Assembly (NCBI RefSeq): GCF_000165395.2
Contig: NC_010575.1
Span: forward strand, 1,659,001-1,723,000
DNA length: 64,000 nt
Source: Babesia bovis T2Bo
Taxonomy: Eukaryota; Apicomplexa; Aconoidasida; Piroplasmida; Babesiidae
Direction of reading: 5' to 3'
Shown: piece after piece, positions 23,943 to 34,849 of the stretch
Layout of the letters: every line of letters starts with the position of its first letter
Position numbering within the stretch: position 1 is the stretch's first letter
The notes under the pieces: model-generated
Databases searched by the model: none
What the model was told of the DNA's origin: nothing
The model's input: only the letters and a program-made list of their open reading frames with translations
Position numbers and translations under genes: made by a program

Positions 23943-26900
23943 ATGGCAGCAGCAGCGGCTCAGAATACCTGGAAGCCCTATGACAAGCTAACAGATCCTC
24001 CCACCAACCTGAAGGAGGCCATTGACTGGGTCGTGAGGGTAACTGGTAAGGATGGTAAGAAGCTGGGTGATGGAGGTACGTTACTGTAGACATATGGATA
24101 TAAGGGCGCCATATAAGTAATAGTGGGCGCCTTTGGCGCCCATTAGTATATTGACTCACCCCCGTACAGAATGCATATGTGGCCTGGCGGCGGCAGTGAC
24201 TGACCTACTGCAGTCAGTACAACTGGAGTACAATGGTAAGTACCCAGTACTAGAGTAGTACTGTATAGTACTACCACCGGTATACAGTACCTCATGGTGT
24301 CCTATAGGCTATCAAGGTGATGTTAAGAATGGTACTACTGACAGCGGTGCCAACAATGGCGCCACCGAACAGCAAGTCATAGACCACCTCAATGGACTTT
24401 TCTCCCTAGTCCAAGGACTAGGTGGTACTGCAGTGGTCCGGACTTATATAGACCAGCTGGCACAGGTACTCAGTGCACTCGTTGGGTGGAGTAAGATAGA
24501 GACGTGTGATAAGAGCAATGGCAAGTGTGGTGGCGATGAAAAACCACACGGCCAAGAGAGCTGCAAGTATCTCAAGGATGTAACGCGGGATGATAGGTCA
24601 TGTGACACATGTGGGTGTATGAAATGGGACGTGGCCGTGGCGGATGATGACAAGAATGGACATCACCTGGGCAGGGGGTGTACAAGGTGTAGTGGTGGTG
24701 GAAGTGATTGTACGTGTAAAGATGGTGAAGATCAGTGTGCTGTTGGCACAGAGTGTAAGTGCGCTAAAGCAGGCAAATGCTGCAAGTGTTATTGTAAGGA
24801 TGAGTGCAAGGCGAAGTGTAAGGAAGAGTGTAGATGTGATAAGCACAGCTACATTATGCGATACAGATCTACGTATACAATGGAACTGATTGATGCAAAA
24901 TACTGGACTGAGATTAAACCAATAGAAAAGCCACCTACGTGGGCGGATCTCCTGGATAGGGGTAATGGTAAGACCCCCTCCAAACGCCGTCACCAATGCG
25001 CCCGCATCCTCCTAGGGTCAGTATGTCTCATCTGGAGTGGCATTACCTATATGTATTGGACTGGAAAGTACCATTCCAGCAGCCCCCGCTGGAACAATCA
25101 CATCCTGGACGGTAGTGGTCTAGATGATGGTACCCTATCACAGTGGCTACAGGCCCTAGGGTTTCCTAAGGCAATGTTGAACAATAGTGGGCCACAGAAT
25201 AGACTTGATAAGGTCATATGGGATGGACTTAATGATAAGTTGCTTCTAGGGTTTGCAGTGCCTAGTGGCCTTAATACTAGTGGTGTTGCCAATGACCATA
25301 ATGGTAATACAGCCAGAAATCCGTTCAATATGAACTATGCCGGTTTTGTGCATACTGCACATAGGGATTCATTCAATGAACAAGCTATTGTGTTTAAAAA
25401 TGACGGCTCTAGTACTACTGACACTAATCAACACAAGATCGGTGCCATTTTCAAGCTTTATATTCTATCATGTGCATATTTTACTGGATTACAGAAAAAG
25501 AGTAGTACCCAAAGCACTGCCCCTAGGAATCCCAAGACCATCCGGGATATCCTATACTGGCTAAGTGCATTGCCCTATAGCCCGGCATACCCCAAGATAT
25601 TGATACATGGTAAGGATAGACTAAAAGAAGTGCTCAAGAAACCCGGAGAAACTGACTCTACCAATGGAGAGACACAACTCAAGTTCTATCAAACAGGTCT
25701 TAAACATCCCATTACCGTTGATGAATACAACCTATTTGCCCACTTCCAAGCAGTGACCCAGTATTGTCCACTGGTACTCATAGGTATCCAGGGTGGTCTC
25801 AAAGGCACTGACAAAACACTAGAACCTGCCATTCACGCCCTCTACGCCAACACGGAATGCAACTTCACATATCCAGGAGTACCCATCCAAGCATACAACC
25901 AGGTGGTACACTACATTAGGGCTCTATTCTACCAGTTGTATTTCCTTAGGAAGCAATGTGCCGTGAAGGTCACTTGTGGAGGCAAATGGCGTGAGTGTAG
26001 GTATGGTAAGGATGTGGTGTCCAAGGGGGTCATTAGCTGGATGTGCCTGGGGTGTAGCCCCATGGAACATGATAGGAAATGGAGGGTGGGGAAAGTGGGT
26101 GACTTACTGAAGGGGGTGAAGGAGAGTGATCCTATAGTGAAGAATCTAAAGGCACTATTGGAGAAGATTGGTGAAGTGGTGGTACAATTGGGTAATGCCC
26201 AGGAGGCATTGGAAGGGAAGAAGATAGATGGGATCAATGCGGTGAAGAAGGCATTAGAGGGGGTGAAGAAGGCACTAGAGAGTGCTAAGGGGGCACTAGA
26301 GACGGAGTTGGGGAAGAAGGGTGGGCTGGATGGGAAACTAGGGGAGGCTAAGGCGAAACTAGATGCACTGACGAATGGTGGTAGTGGTAGTGGAGGACTA
26401 CTAGGGGAGGTAGTAGGACATGGTGGACTAGAGAAGGCAGAGAAAGATGAGTATGATCCCGGTAAGAACAAAATAAGTGCCGCTATCAATGGAGTGCGCA
26501 ATGTATTGGAGGCATTGAAGAAAGAACTAGAAAATGATAATTCACATCTATACGGCAGCATACCCTATTGGATCACGCAAAAATGCCTTCAATCTATAGA
26601 TCAGATCAAAGACATATGCAACTCTCCCAAGTGCCCAGGATGCACAAAACACAGCAACAAGTGCGGCCAACCATCCAATCCCACTGTCTGTCCGGCATGT
26701 CTCCAACCCACTACCACTGGTGTCCCCTCCCCCCTCCAGGCATTCCTCGAGGATCGGTTACCAGGTTTTAGTTGTCAAGAGGTACCTGAGACCGACAAGC
26801 CAGAGTACCCACTGGCCTCATCCCACTTGGGACACTGCGGTGGCTCCGGCCAGTGCTGCCCCTTGCCAATGGGTTTTAGAGGTCAGTTCCAAAAAGGTGT

Positions 26901-27744
26901 CACCAATACTGGCCAACGCCTTTATGGCATCCTCTACTTCTTCAGTAACGAAAACATGATGCAGTCGTGTGTCTATACACTGGTGAGAGTTACTGCAGCA
27001 CTCAGTGCCACGACACCGCAGGTATTGGGTGATGTATTCGGGTTCTTCAGGGGTGGTGTAGGAAATCCAGTACAGAAGGAGGGGGAGGTCAGCAAGAACT
27101 GCGATCACCAGAATGACCCCAAAACGTCGACAGGCAATGACAAGTACTTTTGTGGCTGGTGTGCCTCTGGGTTAAGGGATGAGGTAAAGAAGATAGAGTG
27201 GATACCAAAGGGGTCGGACGCAGGAGGTCAATACATGGACAAAGTCGGTAAAGCACTAAGAGATATTAAGGGCAGTGACAGCACTGCTACTACCACTGCA
27301 TATTCCAGCACTGCTACTGCCAATACCTCCCTCTCACGACTCACTAAGAACTGCCAGTACCTCTCCCCCCTAACAGGTGAGCTTTATACCGCAGTGAGTG
27401 CCACATTCGGTGGAACATACCTCTCATGGGTACTATATCTATCAGATGCACTTCATTCAGGACTAGAGTCACTATATGAGGCATTCCAACAGATTGAATG
27501 CCGGGGCTGTAAGGGACAGTGTGACCCCAACAAGTGCAAGAAGGGAGAACACGGACAGGGAAGTGGACAGTGTGGATGCCAATCAATCGTATCGTGTACC
27601 GGGGTACTACCGGTGTTGTACAGACATGGCTTTAGCTACGGTAACCCATTCAATCTGGAGGGGTACCAGCAGGAGAAGAAGGATGAAGGAGATTATAGTA
27701 TAGATGACAAGGGTGGGAAGAAGCATTGTCATGGAGTTACGTAG
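23943..27744 (+). CDS. ves1alpha: VESA1 alpha subunit (ves1-alpha), truncated before the membrane anchor
   Basis: Exons 23943-24075, 24170-24235, 24308-27744; 1211 residues. Exon 1 starts with a run of alanines (MAAAAAQNTW), unlike the other two alpha genes, then rejoins NLKEAIDWVVRVTGKDG. It keeps the cysteine/lysine-rich domain (~residues 150-250), the YMYWTGKYHSSSP block, a coiled coil rich in GLDGKLGEAK-type repeats and the ALSATTPQVLGDVFGFFRGG block. It ends at GGKKHCHGVT like the gene at 19884, without anchor or tail, because both 3' ends lie in the inverted repeat. Intron 1 carries the palindrome GGGCGCC-TTT-GGCGCCC (24125-24141). Confidence 0.85.
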
Positions 27745-29051
27745 TTGGTTCACCGCATCGACAAAATAATGTACTACAGTATAAAGCATCCTAGACGCAC
27801 ATATATATAAGCTATATACGGTTAATGTTTAGGCTGTACTCTTTATTACTGCATTACTCCTTAAGAGCCATGGCACGGGATTCTCGTTTATCGTTAGTTG
27901 ATAGATGATTTCAATCTCTCATTGTAGTGTTATACATAGATGACTTCCCGCGATAATAGTAATGGTTATAAGACGGGCAATATATAATTTTTACTAGAAA
28001 CCACATGGTCATTGTCAGTTCTTATGACATGATTACTATACTATACATAGACGTACCAAGTAACCATAACAACTCCCTTTTTAGATATACAACTCCTAAC
28101 AGTGACATAGTAACCTATGCTCTAATGTAATATGGAATGTTGTTTTTTTAACATGAGTGCTAGCTGTAGTTAACAACCTTCTCTATTAAGCACCATGATA
28201 TTACCATGCATTATGGCATCTCTAGATCACTCATCACTACAGCATAAGTCGTCTTTGTGGCATCATTGCTCATAGGATAATGCCCTATTATACCGTTGTT
28301 GGCAACGTTATGCAACATAGATATACATATAATTCATCTCGGACTCATTATGGAATCTGTTTTCATAATGGAGAGTAACGAAACAAAAGCATCTATGACG
28401 CCGTACTGGCACATGGAATCACAGTATGTCATGGTCAAAAGCACACTGTATCACTTGGTGAGGTAGCATTTTGTCTATCACGTGATTGTTGTTGTACAGA
28501 TGGTGACACTCATGTCATATATCGTAACAATTACATTCTTGTTGTTAATGTCTAGCTCAAGGAGTATTTGGCCAGTATTTTTCTCTAGAGCACCTGTATT
28601 AATAGTGACCTGATCACTGTCTGACAGTGACACAGTCACAATATTATTACATCACATAGATATCTACAACCAAGCACCTTATAGAACTGCACTGAAGAGC
28701 AACCATCAAGTTAATTGCACTTGTGCTATAGCTATGGGGATTAACGGCAACAAAATGTGTAACACCTGAGAATCTCACTCTTGACCCATCTCCACAAAAT
28801 ATGGTAGCTCTTAACATGTTATGGAAGCTCTCTATAGTTGTGGCATTTGGGTTTTCCGCTACGGCTACCTCAACAGATATAGCCCCGGAGCAACCCAAGA
28901 AGGAATCGTTCTTAAGTAGATTCTTCGGTAAGAATGAGAAATCTGCCACTAAATCTCATGACGTATCCGAACCGACGAAAATTGACACTCAAAAACACAG
29001 TGAAACAGGTCTCCCCAAGTACGATGTAGAGTGGTATCTGTTACCAAAGCC
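27483..29051. repeat. Right arm of 1,569 bp inverted repeat
   Basis: Mirror of 18577-20145. It includes the 3' end of the ves1-alpha gene, non-coding DNA at 27745-28800 and the first ~84 codons of the smORF gene. No gene is seen in 27745-28800; ORFs there are mirrored chance frames. Confidence 0.85.
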
Positions 29052-29361
29052 TGAAAATAGAGCTGCACTACGTAGTTTTTTGCCGTGGTATTTGTCCCTT
29101 TCTGTGCCATATGACTGTAATGAGGCAATAGAGACCGAAGTTGAACAAGACATTAGGGAGTATTTCTTATGGAGTGACTTTGAATGGTATATGCTGCCCG
29201 AGCCGGGAAGCAGAACTACGCTTCTTAATTTGTTACCACCTGATTTGGCCTCTATGATCCCAGAAGACTGTAACGAACCAATAGAGTTCGCAGTAGAAAA
29301 ACAAATTTGGAAGTATTTATCATCGAGTGAGCATGAGCAGCAGGCAATGCGTCCATCTTGA
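28801..29361 (+). CDS. smORF-like secreted protein with an internal duplication
   Basis: 186 residues. It starts with a signal-peptide-like segment (LWKLSIVVAFGFSATATS). The second half is two copies of a ~50-residue unit. Unit 1 begins VEWYLLPKPENRAAL and ends EVEQDIREYFL; unit 2 begins FEWYMLPEPGSRTTL and ends AVEKQIWKYL. Each carries a [YE]DCNE[AP]IE core. Small secreted genes called smORFs are known to sit beside ves1 genes in B. bovis; position, size and leader fit, but I assign the family from context. Their function is unknown. The first 84 codons lie in the inverted repeat and are identical to the damaged copy at 18406-18827. Confidence 0.75.
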   Translation: MVALNMLWKLSIVVAFGFSATATSTDIAPEQPKKESFLSRFFGKNEKSATKSHDVSEPTKIDTQKHSETGLPKYDVEWYLLPKPENRAALRSFLPWYLSLSVPYDCNEAIETEVEQDIREYFLWSDFEWYMLPEPGSRTTLLNLLPPDLASMIPEDCNEPIEFAVEKQIWKYLSSSEHEQQAMRPS

Positions 29362-30438
29362 TATTATTGTTCCAGGTAAATTATAAATCTTGGCGCAACT
29401 TGATGAAAACGAGGTTATAATAAAGTAATAGTACTTCGGCATCGGTGGTAGACCACAGCGCCACATAATGATACATATGGACTAGTATGTCATGGCTAAT
29501 AGTGCACGGTTGGCCTTTTTTGGTAGTAGTGCCCAATGTTGTCAAGGACTGTGCACTGATGGGTTACTAATAATGCTTATTAGCAGTGCCTCTAAAGTGC
29601 CGGATCCTAACATAACACGTCTAAAATGCAACGCATTCGTCAGAGTCAATATTATATAGATATGTATCATTGTCAGTGGATTATAGGATTACTGTTGGCT
29701 GGTGGGTCCTTACGTCACTATAAAGTCAACACTAGAAAGGCATCGCTTCGTTAGGCCCCGTATTGATAGTAATGCATACCCTAGACGCCCTTTGGGGGAC
29801 ACACGTGATACTGCATAGGTAGTGATATGCCAGCATCCAATATGTTAAGACAATGTTCTCCGTTCTAAAAGGCAGATAAGATGACAGAAGACACACTATT
29901 CAACCAGAGAAATGAGCCGTGTTATATGATGTAAGTCAGACAGAAGAATACATATTACTCTATAGACAAGTGGCCGAAGTAGTACGCCAAATTGTTGCAC
30001 CTGAGCTGGATTTCAAAGATTTTTTCAACAAGTAAGTTGGTTGGATGAGAATTCAACAAGTACATAGAATCTATGAGAACATAGTGGAGTTTTTGAACTG
30101 GACATCATGACATTTTGATCGTTATTACACCACTTTAGTATACGCTGATGTTTGACAGTCCCTGTAAATCACACAAGGATATCCTGTTCTCATACACAAA
30201 CTTTTATCGGGATATCACTGTCATTATACAACAATAAGGCCTTTTCACAGTTGAATGGATACCCAATAGTGAGAGTCCTGCCTACAGTTGTGTTATAACA
30301 AATCAACAACTTAAAATTATTATTCGTTTATCAATTATCCACTATGGGTGGTCCAATGTTTAATGCTTGATGCTGATATGAACCTTGTTACTTGACCTTA
30401 ACCAGTTCTATGTCACAATGTGTTGAACCTTTGGATCC
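29362..30438. other. Non-coding right boundary of the ves island
   Basis: About 1.08 kb between the smORF gene and the first core gene on the right. There is no credible ORF, RNA gene or repeat. Short ves-like words (GTAGTAGTGCCC) continue to about 29600 and then fade. Confidence 0.5.
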
Positions 30439-31228
30439 TTACCCAGTGATTTCAGTCATTTCAGTTTGAATCTGCATGGCAAACCTTGCAAACTTGGTGT
30501 TCATACCTAATTCAGCCTGGTGTCTGGTGATGGCCCTATCTATTTGCATAGACGTGTATCCAAACTTCTTTTGTACTTTTGCCGCAATGATAGCTTGAAC
30601 CGCAATGCTTGCTGCATTACTGTTCAGATTGGGTTGCATGGTCAAGGGCTGCTGTGTGGTTTGGATATCTTGCAATTCCTTGAGCATAAACTCGTATACG
30701 TTCACGATCTCGTCTGGCACGATGTCATGTTCATCTTCTGGTGTTTCTCCAGTAGGGAGGTTTATCATTGCCATGATGTGTGAACGTACGGTCGGGTCGT
30801 TTTGGTATCTTTCTACCAGGTAATCGAGGTCGAAAAGAGTAAGTCCTCTGGCTTTCAACGGGTCATTAGGTACATCCTTGACTACACGATGATACACATC
30901 TAGCATTGTATCCTTAAAATCACTACCCATGATCTCACTAACTAAAGTTTGCAGCAACGACTTGGCCTTATCTTGATTGGCTGCGATTTTGGCTAAGAGG
31001 TCGATCACATCAGTCTTGGTCATCTTCTCAACCACTTTGCTAGCTGCTGCCATGTCAGAAGGGTCGTATTCCTTCTTGAACAAATCATTTTCATCCTCTT
31101 GGTTATCATCCTTAAGGAAGTAGTAAACCAGCCAGGCAGCAGCTGCTGCGGCACCTGTTTGATTGGTAAATCATAAAATATAGACACTTACCGGTCATTG
31201 CCAACGCCTTTGTGTAATTGTAGCCCAT
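30439..31228 (-). CDS. Membrane-anchored protein of unknown function
   Basis: Two exons, 31192-31228 and 30439-31154, with a 37 bp phase-1 intron; 250 residues. The short first exon supplies MGYNYTKALAMTG; the joined text has one N-terminal hydrophobic segment rich in Ala (to WLVYYFL, residues ~8-30), then an acidic stretch (KDDNQEDEND). The rest is helical and soluble-looking, ending in amphipathic Gln-rich helices. I read this as a signal-anchored protein with its bulk on one side of a membrane. I recognise no domain. Without the small exon the protein would lose its anchor, so annotations starting at the internal Met (31083) would be wrong. Confidence 0.7.
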
Positions 31229-31698
31229 TTCGAAATGAGTTTGTGACGTTTAAATATACACCCAGTAATAATGATTTGGCGTGTTAGACAGACGGCGATA
31301 GTCGTTTCCCAATACCTTTGGAATGCGCAATCGTCTTTTTAGATAAGCAAAACGTTCGGCAACAAATTATTAAAGAATAATCTTCCGTTTGTATTAGGCT
31401 AATCACACGATTTATTGAAGCCTTATTAACCCAGGCCACGTTAAGCAGACTACTAGGATTGTATTCAATAAATTATCTCAAAGAAGCCACCTGATTAATA
31501 ATAGCAAACACAGAAGTTTTTTGTGTGCTTAGGGTGTATTAATTTTTGTGTGTTCCTGTTGCTATTTTTCTCAGCATGGGGGAGTATCAACCTTCTGCCA
31601 TGTACGCCCAGGTATTGATATCTATTTTATCACATTTTACATCACGAGGTAGTGTTAGTGGTTACTATGTGTAGCTGTTTCATTACGTAGAATCATAG
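31229..31698. other. Intergenic region between unknown membrane protein and RtcB
   Basis: 470 bp, AT-rich. It holds the promoter of the minus-strand gene at 30439 and the 3' UTR of RtcB. A 32-codon plus-strand ORF at 31576 is not supported as a gene. Confidence 0.4.
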
Positions 31699-33478
31699 TC
31701 AGCCTTTTATGACGGCTATTGGCCTTAGCTTAACGCATTTCTTTGAGATTCCAGCTTCATGACACGTCTATTATTGTGGTAATAGTACGTTTGTAATGAC
31801 TTACTTGTACAACATCGGTGACATCCTTATAGGATTCCGGTGCTTCTTCTGAAATGAGGTTCGGTGAAGCCACTCGAATCTACTTTCTATAAAGCTGGTG
31901 GTGTGTCAACATACTGATATCCCCTTGTCATACAGCTTGTTAAGTACGTCTTTGTAATCTAGAGTACATCTGCTTTTGTTTCTGCTAAGGGCACGTCCTG
32001 TTTATTTTTGATGATTTCCATGGACAACATACCTGCTCCATGACAGGTTGAACCGAAGGTGAGGTCCATAGCCAGTTCTGTACCCGTTAAGACATACGAG
32101 CATGTGCCCATAGTGCCACCGACAAGCACCGGTTGCCCTATTAGCTGGTAATCCGCTGGCACTAATGGGTGGAGCGGCCCGAAGGCTCTTGTTGACCCTT
32201 TTCTATGTACCAGGAGGGTCTGACATTGCCCATCTACCATATGTTCCTGGGTTTCATTGTAGAAAACATATCTTTTTACTTACTTCAACCTTTGCGATGT
32301 TATGCGATACGTCATAAATGAGGTGCATATCAAGATCGTCAGGAGTTTCGCCGAACGTTTTGGAGAATGCTTGCCTCATGAGGAACGTGATAGCGCTTCT
32401 ATTGACCCATGCGTAGTTAGAGGCTGCGGCCATTGCCTTTAGATAGTTGATACCTTCCGGAGAGTTGATCTTTGCACATGACAATTGCTTGTCTAATACC
32501 TTAATGCTTGATGCACTGGGCGATGCTTCCATATGCAGTAACGCATCTGTTGCTACCTGGTGTCCCAAACCTCTACTACCAGAGTGTATCATGACGCATA
32601 TTTGATTAACTTCGTGTATGCCCATGGCCTTTGCTGCAAGTTTATCGTACACTTCTTCTACGACCTGTTAATGTTGATACGATTTCAGTTATATATAATC
32701 ACCTGTACTTCTGCATAATGGTTGCCTGCTCCTAAAGTACCCATTTGGGGTAAACCTCTTTTTTTAGCTCTTGATGACACCATAGTAGAATCAGCTTGTA
32801 TCATCCTTCCAAACTCTTCGCAATGTTCTTTATCTTCTGCCCACGAGTATCCTTGAGCCACAGTCCAATCCATTCCATATTCCAATATATCGTTAAGGGC
32901 TAATGTATATATGATGCCGAATATTTACTACTATACCTGCGTTGGTACATGGTATGATACCCTGTGATCCCACTCCTACAGGTATATGGTCAAATATTGA
33001 CTGCACTAGCTGCTCCTTCACAGGTGTCACATCATTTAAAGTCAGATTAGTTCGTAGTAATCTGACTCCGCAATTGATGTCGAATCCTACTCCCCCTGGT
33101 GATACAACCGCCTCTGGGTTATTCATATCAAACGCTGCCACATTTCCTATGGAGAATCCATAACCTACAGTTACACATGATTATAAAAATTCAATGTCTA
33201 CCTGAATGTGCATCAGGCAGAGCTATGCTTCCCTTGACTATGCCTGGCAAGGCTGCTACGTTGGCAAGTTGCTTTAATGCCGGTAGAAATGTACCTGAAT
33301 CGGCTGTATATTGTTCTAGTTCTTGAAACAATAGCTTAGATAGCTTTTCATTGGCAAATACGTAGCCTTCTACGTTCATACCGGGTACGAAGCCCTTTTT
33401 GACGCGATACATGTGTTTAGCTAATGGGTATGGTTCTATAAAGGCACATTCTGCCTCGTAAGATGTGCGTTTCGACAT
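31699..33478 (-). CDS. RTCB: RtcB-type RNA ligase (tRNA-splicing ligase, HSPC117 family)
   Basis: Eight exons on the minus strand: 33202-33478, 32937-33164, 32703-32899, 32284-32664, 32033-32246, 31915-31997, 31805-31879, 31699-31767; 507 residues, as in animals (about 505). Signature blocks are in order: [34 protein letters not shown] (metal Cys), the [13 protein letters not shown] motif, [39 protein letters not shown], and [10 protein letters not shown], which carries the histidine guanylylated in the family. The protein ends [10 protein letters not shown]. RtcB joins 2',3'-cyclic phosphate and 5'-OH RNA ends in tRNA splicing. Its ATG lies only 9 bp after the stop of the upstream succinyl-CoA ligase gene on the same strand. 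Confidence 0.95.
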
Positions 33479-33487
33479 TATAAAAAA

Positions 33488-34702
33488 TCATTTAATAAGT
33501 TCTTTCTTCATGGTGGATCCTAGTAGCGCAGGTGTCTCAGCCACCACTACTCCAGCGTCCCGTAAGGCCTTGATTTTCCCTTGAGCGGTTCCTGTATTTC
33601 CGCTTATAATGGCACCAGCATGTCCCATTCTCCTTCCTGGAGGGGCGCATGTGCCGGCTATGAGTGCTACAATGGGTTTATCGGTGGGATTTGCCTTGAT
33701 CCATTCCGCGGCATCTTCTTCGGCGTTACCACCAATCTCTCCAATAAGCATGATTCCTGCGTATGAGTAAACATTTGAAAGTTAAATGCAAAGCAGTACG
33801 CTTATTATTCCAATTATACGGGTAATTACCTTTTGTTTGTGGATCATCAACGAACTTCTTCAACACATCGATGAAGGTGAGCCCACCAAATGGATCTCCA
33901 CCAATGCCAATACAGACAGATTGTCCCAGTCCGTTGCTTGTAGTTTGCGTCACAGCTTCATACGTTAGTGTACCACTTCTACTTACAATTCCTATGCACC
34001 CCCTTTTATGAATATGTCCAGGCATGATACCAATTTTGCATTCTTCAGGTTTAATAATACCTGGACAGTTCGGTCCAATAAGTTTAGATTTGCACGCCGG
34101 ATCGCTTATAATTGACTTGACTTTGATCATTTCGTGCTGTGGAATTCCTTCAGTGATGCATATGATGAGTGGCATTTCAGCTTCCACCGCTTCAATAATG
34201 GATCCAGCTGCACTTGGCGGTGGCACAAATATCACTGTAGCATCTGCTCCAGTTTCTTTCTTTGCCTCTGCTACTGATGAGTAGACTGGGAGCGAATGTT
34301 TGCCTTCTGAGCATTGCCACATGGTACCAGCCTTCTTGGGGTTAACACCACCAACGAACTTAGTGTTGTAATAATTCATGCATCCTTCAGCGTGCAAAGA
34401 TCCCTGTATGGCATGAGCCGTGTGTATGTAATATATCAGATAAAATGAGAAGCTGTATCTATTGCATTGCAAGAGCTCAATTTAGCATGGCAAAGTTTAT
34501 CATCCTGTTATTAGTCTACATACCTGTTTCCCAGTAAGTCCTTGGCATATGATTTTTGTGTTTTTATCCACATAAACCATGGGTGTGGAAGAGAATAGCC
34601 TCATGGACTGTTGGACGCGTGCGAAGGGCTGAGGCAACATAAGTTTTATGATTAAATGCTCACCCTAAAGGTAAGAATTTTACCAACACGAGAAATTGCC
34701 AT
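33488..34702 (-). CDS. Succinyl-CoA ligase (succinyl-CoA synthetase) alpha subunit, mitochondrial
   Basis: Exons 34664-34702, 34524-34628, 33830-34403, 33488-33756; 328 residues. The first two exons give a basic, serine-rich leader ([13 protein letters not shown], then [14 protein letters not shown]) typical of a mitochondrial presequence. The mature part begins [19 protein letters not shown], the CoA-binding start of the family. It contains [25 protein letters not shown] and the phosphohistidine loop [13 protein letters not shown]. The enzyme makes GTP or ATP from succinyl-CoA in the TCA cycle together with a beta subunit not seen here. Intron 2 is ~120 bp, long for this region. The leader exons are easily missed: the open frame runs back through intron 2 and would give a false N terminus. 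Confidence 0.95.
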
Positions 34703-34849
34703 TTTAATGTGCCGCTTGGAAAATAATAAGTGATCCTATTCGGTCATCGATTGCCGCACATTAAGACTCGCAGCGACCGACGTGAATAAATTTACACAAC
34801 GTTTTTTTAAAGAGTGCGTAAAAATAAGTTTAATAAGTTAGTGTTTAAT

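Noticed and set aside
31576..31680. Plus-strand 32-codon ORF with an acceptor-like CTCAG before the ATG and a possible second exon near 31691
   Set aside because: The supposed second exon is the antisense of the RtcB 3' end ([10 protein letters not shown] on the other strand). No family resemblance remains.
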